Of a stretch of DNA of 64,000 nucleotides, positions 58,400-64,000 are shown one piece after another (positions within the stretch are counted from its first letter, which is position 1; each line of letters begins with the position of its first letter). The translations under genes and the position numbers were made by a program. The DNA is from Rhodospirillaceae bacterium. Lineage in GTDB: Bacteria > Pseudomonadota > Alphaproteobacteria > Rhodospirillales > Rhodospirillaceae. Location: assembly GCA_004297485.1 (NCBI GenBank), contig SCTM01000314.1, forward strand, positions 1-64,000. Reading direction: 5' to 3'. The notes under the pieces are model-generated. The model saw only the letters and a program-made list of their open reading frames with translations. It was not told where the DNA came from and did no database searches.

Positions 58400-59045
58400 G
58401 GCGCACCTCGCTTAAACGCAGAATTGACGCCGCCTGATCCGTGCGGCTGGGGAATTTTTCCAACCGCATTGTCCACATTTTGTGAGACTCCGTCAATTCA
58501 ACCTCTACATTTTGTCCCTTGAGATAAATATGCACAGTTTCATGGGACGAAAATGGCTCGGCCAAAGCCAGCAATTCCGCCAGGGGCGCCAGCGCCCGCG
58601 CGGTAATTATCCCCGCTTTTAAGGCTTTTATACCCTCGGTGCGGGAAGCGTGGACAGTGACTTTGACCTCCGCGACTCGGGCGGCTTCGCGGAGAAAAGC
58701 GGCCTTGCGCTGATCGCCCTCAATCAAGTGGGCGTCGGAGGCGCCCATGATGGCGAGCACCAGACCAGGGAAACCGGCCCCCGAACCCATGTCCACGAGG
58801 GCATGGGTGGGATGGGGCAGGAATCGGTAGAGCTGGGCCGAATCCAGCATGTGCCGCCACCACAGCTCATTGATGGTGGACTTGCCCACAAGATTGATCT
58901 TGGGGTTCCACTGGATCAGGAGATGGGCATAGGCCTTCAGGCGCTCCAGTGTTTCACGTGAAACACCCGTGTCCCGTTGAAAGCCTTCGGGGCCGTAGGA
59001 CTCCTGTTTCACGTGAAACAGTCCATGGTCCCGTTGCGTCGCCAA
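58365..59045 (-). CDS. rsmG: 16S rRNA (guanine527-N7)-methyltransferase RsmG
   Basis: SAM-dependent methylation of G527 in 16S rRNA. Up to 226 residues, with WNPKINLVGKSTI, LVDMGSGAGFPGLVLAIMGA and ARALAPLAELLALAEPF. The N-terminal part contains FHVKQ and VSRET, which are the translations of two parS sites. The start is uncertain: TTG 59045 abuts a palindromic repeat ending in GGGGGT that may serve as its ribosome binding site, and a GTG inside the first parS site is an alternative. The order mnmG-rsmG-parA-parB is the conserved origin cluster. Confidence 0.93.
   Translation of the reverse strand: MATQRDHGLFHVKQESYGPEGFQRDTGVSRETLERLKAYAHLLIQWNPKINLVGKSTINELWWRHMLDSAQLYRFLPHPTHALVDMGSGAGFPGLVLAIMGASDAHLIEGDQRKAAFLREAARVAEVKVTVHASRTEGIKALKAGIITARALAPLAELLALAEPFSSHETVHIYLKGQNVEVELTESHKMWTMRLEKFPSRTDQAASILRLSEVRRDGIPHSAVPS
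58950..58965. other. parS centromere site 1
   Basis: Perfect TGTTTCACGTGAAACA, extendable to an 18-bp palindrome. Lies inside rsmG, where it encodes VSRET on the minus strand. Binding site for ParB from the neighbouring parB. Confidence 0.95.
59005..59020. other. parS centromere site 2
   Basis: Second perfect TGTTTCACGTGAAACA, also an 18-bp palindrome, centred 55 bp from the first site. Encodes FHVKQ near the N-terminus of RsmG. Confidence 0.95.
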
Positions 59046-59047
59046 GA

Positions 59048-59113
59048 CCCCCTAACCCCAATCCTCTCCCCATCGGGGAGAGGGTGCCGAGCGGAACGAG
59101 GTGGTGAGGGGGG
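59048..59113. repeat. Palindromic element, family A copy 1
   Basis: Hairpin CCTCTCCCC-ATC-GGGGAGAGG (59063-59083) flanked by CCCCCTAACC and GGTGAGGGGG, an imperfect outer dyad. The same 9-bp stem appears twice in the element inside mnmE. It fills the gap between mnmG and rsmG and ends directly at the rsmG TTG codon. Confidence 0.8.
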
Positions 59114-59139
59114 AAGATTCGCCTTCACGAAAGCGCGCT

Positions 59140-61065
59140 CTAACCCGCAGCGGCGAGGGTGGCCGCATCCCGCCCGGACTCGTTTCGCTCAGATGGACGC
59201 CGCTGGACATAACGGAGTAGGGCCGTGAGGGCCGCCGGGGTCACGCCTGGGATGCGGGCCGCGGCACCCAGGCTAGTGGGCCGGGCGGCGGACAGCTTCA
59301 GGCGAACTTCCGTCGAAAGCCCGCCGATCTTGTCATAGGCCAGGTCCGGCGACAGGCGCAGGGCCTCGTCCTTGCGGAAGGCGCGGATGTCCGCTTCCTG
59401 CCGACCCAAATATCCCGCATAGCGGCTATCGATCTGGATTTGCTCCAAAAGCTCCGACGGGAACCCATCGACGCCGGGGCAAAGTGCGGCGATCTTCTGG
59501 AATGTCATCTCGGGCAAGGCGAGCAGATCAAAGCCGCTCCGCCGCACGCCATCCTGATTGACCGCCACCCCCTGGGCAGCAAGCTGCTGGGGCGTATAGG
59601 CCACCTTTTCCAACGCCGCGCGCACCGCGCCAAGCCCGGCCAGCTTCTTGGCGAACGCGTGTTCCCGCCCAGAGCCGACACAGCCAAGGGCCCGGCCCCG
59701 GTCGGTCAGCCGCAGGTCCGCATTGTCCGCCCGGAGCAGGAGGCGGTACTCGGCGCGGGAGGTGAACATGCGATAGGGCTCGGCGGTCCCCAGGGTCGTG
59801 AGGTCGTCCACCATCACGCCGATATAAGCCTCGGCCCGGTCGAAAGTGGCCGGCTCGGCGCCGGACGCCAGCCGCGCCGCGTTGAGCCCGGCCAACAATC
59901 CTTGAGCCGCGGCTTCCTCGTATCCGGTGGTGCCGTTGATCTGCCCGGCGAAGAACAACCCCTTCACCTTGCGGGTCTCCAGGGTCGGGTTCAGTTCGCG
60001 CGGGTCCACATAGTCGTATTCGATGGCATAGCCGGGCTGGAGCATGACGGCTTTTTCCAGGCCCGGAATGGCCGCCAGAATCCCTTGCTGGATTTCCGCG
60101 GGCAGGGAGGTGGAGATCCCGTTGGGGTACACCGTATTGTCGTCAAGCCCTTCCGGCTCAAGGAAAATCTGGTGCCGGTCGCGGTCGGCGAAGCGCACCA
60201 CCTTGTCCTCGATGGACGGGCAATAGCGCGGCCCCTGGCCCTGGATCTGGCCGTTGTAAATGGGCGCGCGATGTTTGTTGGCCAGGATCAGGGCATGGGC
60301 CTCGGGCGTGGTGAAGGTCACGCCGCAATGGACCTGGGGCGGGTTGAAGGCGCCGTTGGATGCATCGGTCATGAAGGAAAATGGCAGCGGCGGATCGTCA
60401 CCGGCCTGCAATTCCAAGGACCGCCAGTCAATGGTCCGGCCGTCCAGGCGCGGCGGCGTGCCGGTCTTCAATCGCCCGAGTGAAAATCCAAATGATTTCA
60501 ATGTGTTGGATAGTCCGAGGGCAGGCGCCTCGCCGATTCGCCCGGCGGGAATGCGTTCCTCGCCGCGATGGATCAGGCCGTTGAGGAATGTGCCGGTGGT
60601 GAGCACCACGCATCCCGCCGACCAGCGCTTTCCGTCCGCCCCGACCACGCCCGTCACTCTTGTATGGTCGCCGTTCAGGAGCAGGTCTTCGACGGCGCTC
60701 TCAAAGATTTCCAGGTTGGCCTGTTCGGCCAACAGCTTTTGCACCGCGCGCTTGTAAAGTTTGCGGTCCGCCTGGGCGCGGGGCCCGCGCACCGCCGGAC
60801 CTTTGGACTTGTTGAGCATACGGAACTGAATGCCGCCCATGTCGGTGGCCCGGCCCATGATGCCGTCGAGGGCGTCGATCTCGCGCACCAGATGACCCTT
60901 GGCCAATCCGCCGATGGCGGGATTGCAGCTCATCTGCCCAAGCGTGTCGGCGCGATGGGTGAGCAGCAACGTGCGCGCACCCGTGCGCGCCGCCGCCGCC
61001 GCCGCTTCACAGCCCGCGTGCCCGCCGCCGACAACAATGACGTCGTATGAGGAGTGGTCCGCCAT
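59140..61065 (-). CDS. mnmG: tRNA uridine-5-carboxymethylaminomethyl modification enzyme MnmG
   Basis: FAD enzyme that, with MnmE, modifies U34 of several tRNAs. 641 residues from ATG 61065. [20 protein letters not shown] is the FAD Rossmann motif. [23 protein letters not shown]-type [20 protein letters not shown] and the C-terminal [10 protein letters not shown] follow. The ATG has no Shine-Dalgarno and lies nine bases after a -10-like TATATA, suggesting a leaderless mRNA. Its partner gene mnmE is two genes upstream on the same strand, separated by repeats and an orphan gene. Confidence 0.96.
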   Translation of the reverse strand: MADHSSYDVIVVGGGHAGCEAAAAAARTGARTLLLTHRADTLGQMSCNPAIGGLAKGHLVREIDALDGIMGRATDMGGIQFRMLNKSKGPAVRGPRAQADRKLYKRAVQKLLAEQANLEIFESAVEDLLLNGDHTRVTGVVGADGKRWSAGCVVLTTGTFLNGLIHRGEERIPAGRIGEAPALGLSNTLKSFGFSLGRLKTGTPPRLDGRTIDWRSLELQAGDDPPLPFSFMTDASNGAFNPPQVHCGVTFTTPEAHALILANKHRAPIYNGQIQGQGPRYCPSIEDKVVRFADRDRHQIFLEPEGLDDNTVYPNGISTSLPAEIQQGILAAIPGLEKAVMLQPGYAIEYDYVDPRELNPTLETRKVKGLFFAGQINGTTGYEEAAAQGLLAGLNAARLASGAEPATFDRAEAYIGVMVDDLTTLGTAEPYRMFTSRAEYRLLLRADNADLRLTDRGRALGCVGSGREHAFAKKLAGLGAVRAALEKVAYTPQQLAAQGVAVNQDGVRRSGFDLLALPEMTFQKIAALCPGVDGFPSELLEQIQIDSRYAGYLGRQEADIRAFRKDEALRLSPDLAYDKIGGLSTEVRLKLSAARPTSLGAAARIPGVTPAALTALLRYVQRRPSERNESGRDAATLAAAG

Positions 61066-61074
61066 AATGCGGCT

Positions 61075-61103
61075 TATATATCGTGGGAGGGCGAGAGGAC
61101 CAA
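61075..61103 (-). promoter_or_regulatory. Promoter of mnmG (probably leaderless)
   Basis: On the minus strand TTGGTC (61103-61098) and TATATA (61080-61075) are 17 bp apart. Only nine bases separate the -10 from ATG 61065-61063, so transcription should begin at or within a few bases of the start codon. Confidence 0.5.
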
Positions 61104-61144
61104 ATGCGATTCGAGTGAGGCACAGCGTCGCCCTCCACTCCGCC

Positions 61145-61267
61145 GTCGTCCCAAGGCTTGTCCTTGGGACCCAGAGCGGCAATCACGGCTTATGCAGATA
61201 GATCAGCGGCCTTCGCAGCCTACCGCGCTTCGATGCTCTGGACCCTCGGGACAAGCCCGAGGGTGAC
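61145..61267. repeat. REPIN-like palindromic element, family B copy 2
   Basis: Hairpin TCCCAAGG-CTTGT-CCTTGGGA (61149-61169), CCCAGAGC, 57 nt, GCTCTGGA (61235-61242), hairpin CCCTCGGG-ACAAG-CCCGAGGG (61243-61263), TGAC. Loops and CAGAGC/GCTCTG boxes match the copy at 14126-14269; the stems differ but stay paired. Confidence 0.8.
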
Positions 61268-61348
61268 GGTGGAGGGTGGTGCCGCTGGCGGAGATAATTC
61301 GCCATCGCGGATGACGCCGTGAGGCACGACTGCGCCTCACGCTCCATC

Positions 61349-61453
61349 GTCATGCCGGACTTGATCCGGCATCCATCTTTCATCCGCACGAGCCGAGCAT
61401 GCTGAATTATGGATTCCGGATCGCGCCGCTACACGGCTTGTCCGGGGTAACAG
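61349..61453. repeat. Palindromic element related to family B
   Basis: GTCAT, hairpin GCCGGA-CTTGA-TCCGGC (61354-61370), ATCCAT, a short spacer, ATGGAT (61409-61414), then a longer arm with CCGGA...TCCGG around GCCG/CGGC. The same overall plan as family B with a shorter spacer; the opening resembles a repeat common in alphaproteobacterial genomes. Confidence 0.6.
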
Positions 61454-61555
61454 GGGATGGCGCAAAAAATTCGTGGCGTTCTTCTTTCTCGCCACCGTTG
61501 CGGCTATCGGATTAGAATCCGCACATCTGGAGGATACCTAAGCGGCGGGGGCCGC

Positions 61556-62392
61556 ATGAAACACATGACTTTGGGACGGCAGTTCTGGCTTTGGGTACTC
61601 GCCGGATTGATCTTCATCAGTGGGCTTGGAATTTGGATAAATCGCACTTGTGCTGTTAATCCATCCACGCTCAGCAAACAGTTTCCCAAATGGGTATGCA
61701 TCGAATCCCAGGAACAAGCCAGTAAGGAACACCGCAGCGCCACAGGCCCCGATAAGATCCCCCCAGATTGTTCTGCGGTCCTCGGGTATAGGGTCTTGCC
61801 AGATTATGAACCCAACACCAGCGCACGCGACGATCATATCGGCAACGGCCGCATAGATAGCATTCCAGAAATCTCTGTCTGCAAGACTAAGATTCCTGAC
61901 TTGTGGATGATCTATCTGACTTATTGCTTGGTAGTTGTTGGCTATTTTCAAATTCGTAGAAGTGAAAAGACCGTTCGCGAGCTTGAGAGGGCGCATATCG
62001 TATGTGGGCCGGTGAACGGCGGTGCTTTGGGACTTAAAATCATAGACGGCAAAACGCGTGTTTATATTTGTGTCAGTAACAACGGTAGAACAGCTGCGAT
62101 TGTTAAGGAATGTGCGGTCTGTTTTGCTCTGGAAGAACCGGTCGGTACACCAAATTATACTGGGGCGAAGATTATCAAATACGACACCGGAGTAGGCCCG
62201 AACATTGCGAAAATCGTGCTCAGTAATGCCGCTTACTTTTCCGAAATAACCGTTCCTCACCATTGCTTCGGCTACCTGAAATATGTCGACATTTTCAAAG
62301 AAACGCACACCAATCGCTTCTGCGTGAAAATCGATACCGCAGCGCAAAATGTCGAAACTTCCGGGCCAGAGGCATGGAGTGATTTCGACTAG
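61556..62392 (+). CDS. Orphan membrane protein of unknown function
   Basis: 278 residues from ATG 61556. Two membrane segments are seen (FWLWVLAGLIFISGLGIWI near residue 10, and MIYLTYCLVVVGYFQI near 119) with a roughly 90-residue Cys-containing loop between. The C-terminal 150 residues follow an RRSEKTVRELERAHIV helix and look like a beta-sandwich, with VYICVSNNGRTAAIVKECAV. This layout recalls uncharacterised proteins found on mobile regions of alphaproteobacteria. The gene is clearly AT-richer than its neighbours and opposite in direction to mnmE and mnmG, suggesting acquisition. The antisense frame is also open but less convincing. Confidence 0.6.
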   Translation: MKHMTLGRQFWLWVLAGLIFISGLGIWINRTCAVNPSTLSKQFPKWVCIESQEQASKEHRSATGPDKIPPDCSAVLGYRVLPDYEPNTSARDDHIGNGRIDSIPEISVCKTKIPDLWMIYLTYCLVVVGYFQIRRSEKTVRELERAHIVCGPVNGGALGLKIIDGKTRVYICVSNNGRTAAIVKECAVCFALEEPVGTPNYTGAKIIKYDTGVGPNIAKIVLSNAAYFSEITVPHHCFGYLKYVDIFKETHTNRFCVKIDTAAQNVETSGPEAWSDFD

Positions 62393-62469
62393 CCAAAAGG
62401 CTATTGCCCAATATCTTTTCCTCATTACCGCCCTTCAGCGGCATTAGGTGTACTTGCTATCTAATTCTC

Positions 62470-63945
62470 CTACTTCCCAATACAAAAATCCCTGAACACC
62501 ACATCCAGGATTTCGTCCACTTCCACGCGGCCGGTGAGACGGCCCAGCGCCCGCGCGGCGACGCGTAAATCTTCCGAGGCCAGTTCCGGCAACGTCGCTT
62601 GTGCCGCACGCTCCAGCGCCGCAACGCATTCCTCCAGGCCGCGCCGATGGCGCGCGCGGGTGAGAGGTGCGGACGTGCCGCCGTCCATGCGCGCGCGGAT
62701 CATGGTTTCCAGTTTCGCCATGAAGGCGTCCATGCCGGTGCCATCAACGACCGAGATGAATTGCGCGCCGCTCGCGGTTCTCGCTGCATCCATGCTGCGC
62801 AGCAAATCCCCCTCACCCTTCGACGCATTGCGTCGAACCTCTCCCCGGAGGGGAGAGGGAGGTTTGTCGGCGCCACTGCTTGCGTGAACACCTCTCCCCA
62901 GCGGGGAGAGGTCGCGAGGCGGAGCCGAGCGGGTGAGGGGGTCAGCTAGCAAATCCGCTTTGTTGACGGCCACCAGCGCGTTGTCGTCGATCAACGCCAT
63001 CGTTTCAGAATCCCGCGCCGGATAAACCGCGCCGTCGAACAGCACGATCTTGATGTCCGCGTTGGCGGCTTGTTTTTGCGCGCGGCGCACGCCCTCGACT
63101 TCGATGTCGTCGGCGCTTGTGCGCAGACCGGCGGTGTCCACGACGGTGACGGCGAAGCCGCCCACATCCAGATGAACCTCGATCACATCGCGCGTGGTGC
63201 CGGGGCGATCCGACACAATGGCCGCGTCGCGGCGCGCCAGCCAGTTGAGCAGGCTGGATTTCCCCGCGTTGGGCGGACCGACGATAACAATGCGCACGCC
63301 GGCACGCACCCGCTCGCCGCGCCGGTCGTCGTCCAGATGGGCACGAATGGCCTGGGCCAGATCGCGCACTTCGGGCCAGACTTTGTTCGCGACATCAGGC
63401 GGCAGATCCTCGTCGGGAAAATCGATCACCGCTTCCAGATGCGCCAACGCTTGAACGAGCCGATGACGCCAGTCGTCGTAGAGTTCCTTGAGAGCGCCGC
63501 CCATCTGCCGCAGCGCCTGCTTGGCCTGGGCGCGGGTTTCCGCATCGATCACATCGGCCAGGGCTTCGGCTTGGGTGAGATCGAGTTTGTCATGGGCGAA
63601 GGCACGGCGGGTGAATTCTCCCGGCTCCGCCAGCCGCGTTCGATCCAAGTGGCTCAAGGCCTCCAGCACGGACGCGATCACGGCGCGGCCGCCGTGGAGG
63701 TGAAGCTCGGCCACATCCTCGCCGGTGAAACTGTGGGGGCCCGGAAACCACAGCACCAGGCCGTCGTCCAATAATTCTTTAGTAGTGGGATCGAACAGCT
63801 GCGCCCGGGTCGCCCGGCGCGGCGTGGGCAAGGCGCAGCCGAGACGTTGCAAGGTCTCGCCCGTGGCCGGACCGGAAATCCGCACCACGGCAATGCCCGC
63901 GCGGCCGGGGGCGGAGGCAAGAGCGAAAATGGTTTCGTCGCTCAC
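62470..63945 (-). CDS. mnmE: tRNA modification GTPase MnmE with an in-frame repeat insertion
   Basis: Partner of MnmG in U34 modification. 491 residues; the family usually has about 430-460. N-terminal folate-binding domain (DETIFALASAPGRAGIAVVR), helical region, G domain with GPPNAGKSSLLNWLARRDAA, DTAGLR and NKAD (328-331), and the invariant C-terminal CIGK. Directly after NKADLL an extra 49-residue segment (about residues 332-380) is encoded by a palindromic element flanked by AGCAAATC direct repeats; removing 147 bases rejoins NKADLL to RSMDAARTASG. GTG 63945 has AGGG eight bases upstream. The G5 region (ISVVDGTGMD) follows intact, so the protein is probably functional. Confidence 0.95.
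   Translation of the reverse strand: MSDETIFALASAPGRAGIAVVRISGPATGETLQRLGCALPTPRRATRAQLFDPTTKELLDDGLVLWFPGPHSFTGEDVAELHLHGGRAVIASVLEALSHLDRTRLAEPGEFTRRAFAHDKLDLTQAEALADVIDAETRAQAKQALRQMGGALKELYDDWRHRLVQALAHLEAVIDFPDEDLPPDVANKVWPEVRDLAQAIRAHLDDDRRGERVRAGVRIVIVGPPNAGKSSLLNWLARRDAAIVSDRPGTTRDVIEVHLDVGGFAVTVVDTAGLRTSADDIEVEGVRRAQKQAANADIKIVLFDGAVYPARDSETMALIDDNALVAVNKADLLADPLTRSAPPRDLSPLGRGVHASSGADKPPSPLRGEVRRNASKGEGDLLRSMDAARTASGAQFISVVDGTGMDAFMAKLETMIRARMDGGTSAPLTRARHRRGLEECVAALERAAQATLPELASEDLRVAARALGRLTGRVEVDEILDVVFRDFCIGK
62801..62955. mobile_element. Family A palindromic element inside mnmE with 8-bp direct repeats
   Basis: Direct repeats AGCAAATC (62801-62808 and 62948-62955) flank inverted ends CCCCCTCACCC (62808-62818) and GGGTGAGGGGG (62931-62941). 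Inside are hairpins TTCGACGC-ATT-GCGTCGAA (62819-62837), CCTCTCCCC-GGA-GGGGAGAGG (62838-62858) and CCTCTCCCC-AGC-GGGGAGAGG (62891-62911). One direct repeat plus element equals 147 bases, 49 codons, so the reading frame is kept. No transposase is encoded; it would be moved in trans. Confidence 0.85.
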
Positions 63946-64000
63946 GACCGCGTCCCTATGAACCGCGCCCTCATGATCGGCCGTCGGGAAAAATCCCGGA

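Larger units (their letters stand above)
61066..61555. other. Repeat-rich intergenic region between mnmG and an orphan gene
   Basis: 490 bases holding the mnmG promoter and two adjacent palindromic elements (61145-61267, 61349-61453). No conserved gene was found. The following gene and this region together separate mnmG from mnmE, which are usually close. Confidence 0.6.

Noticed and set aside
61538-62425. Long minus-strand open frame antisense to the orphan membrane gene
   Set aside because: The plus-strand frame has well-placed membrane helices and a coherent cytoplasmic domain. The antisense product shows only scattered hydrophobic stretches that mirror them, and no ribosome binding site.
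63985-63998. Hairpin CGGGA-AAAA-TCCCG upstream of mnmE as a terminator
   Set aside because: The A/T run is in the loop, not after the stem, and the window ends two bases later, so context is missing.

Overview
The window reads as a high-GC alphaproteobacterial chromosome segment, most like Rhodospirillales-type lineages. Evidence: a YlxR–L7Ae fusion between nusA and infB, an MmcB repair gene under an alphaproteobacterial-type LexA box (GAAC-N7-GAAC), a DUF3576 lipoprotein next to leuS-lptE-holA, and mnmE-mnmG-rsmG-parA-parB with two perfect parS sites, which normally marks the origin-proximal region. hldE and lptE show a Gram-negative, LPS-bearing envelope. No rRNA, tRNA, CRISPR array, prophage or transposase gene was seen.

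Layout. 1-11.7 kb: metK (5' cut by the window edge), trmB, then the translation/transcription operon rimP-nusA-ylxR-infB-rbfA-truB-rpsO-pnp behind a good promoter and an attenuator-like leader. 11.7-18.5 kb: glycerophosphodiesterase, a nitronate-monooxygenase-like protein with four cysteines, panD, mmcB, an I78-like lipoprotein, hldE and a UDP-xylose-synthase-like gene. 18.8-22.2 kb: two tandem paralogues that look like degenerate GGDEF-EAL proteins, then a SYLF protein. 22.2-30.4 kb: LppC-type lipoprotein, rsmI, yraN, sirB1-like, gshB, mscS, a PadR regulator with a palindromic operator, and comM/yifB. 30.4-39.8 kb: TonB-dependent receptor, unknown exported protein, glycerate-kinase-like gene, hinT and hisE-F-A-H-B, then an XRE regulator and an OmpR-type response regulator. 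40-48.4 kb: ribA, an exported Ala/Thr-rich protein behind a near-consensus sigma-54 promoter, an L,D-transpeptidase, yggS, a thiE/tenI-like gene, two porin-like barrels, rimK and rimB, and the DUF3576 lipoprotein. 48.5-64 kb: leuS-lptE-holA converging on a copper P-type ATPase, a zinc alcohol dehydrogenase with a dyad-covered promoter, and parB-parA-rsmG-mnmG, then an AT-richer orphan membrane gene and mnmE.

Most notable is a set of small palindromic (REPIN/MITE-like) elements. One sits in frame inside the G domain of mnmE, flanked by an 8-bp direct repeat. Removing 147 bp would restore a normal-length MnmE. The same 9-bp hairpin stem recurs just upstream of rsmG. A second family, with conserved loops and covarying stems, occurs at 14.1 and 61.1 kb. 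Other leads are the catalytically degenerate GGDEF-EAL pair, the sigma-54-driven exported protein, a probably leaderless mnmG transcript, and a large dyad after pnp.

Most of the window is housekeeping: ribosome maturation and translation, histidine, riboflavin, pantothenate and glutathione synthesis, LPS assembly and chromosome partitioning. Lineage-specific genes lie in the joints between conserved blocks. All function calls come from reading motifs and context by eye; no database search was run.
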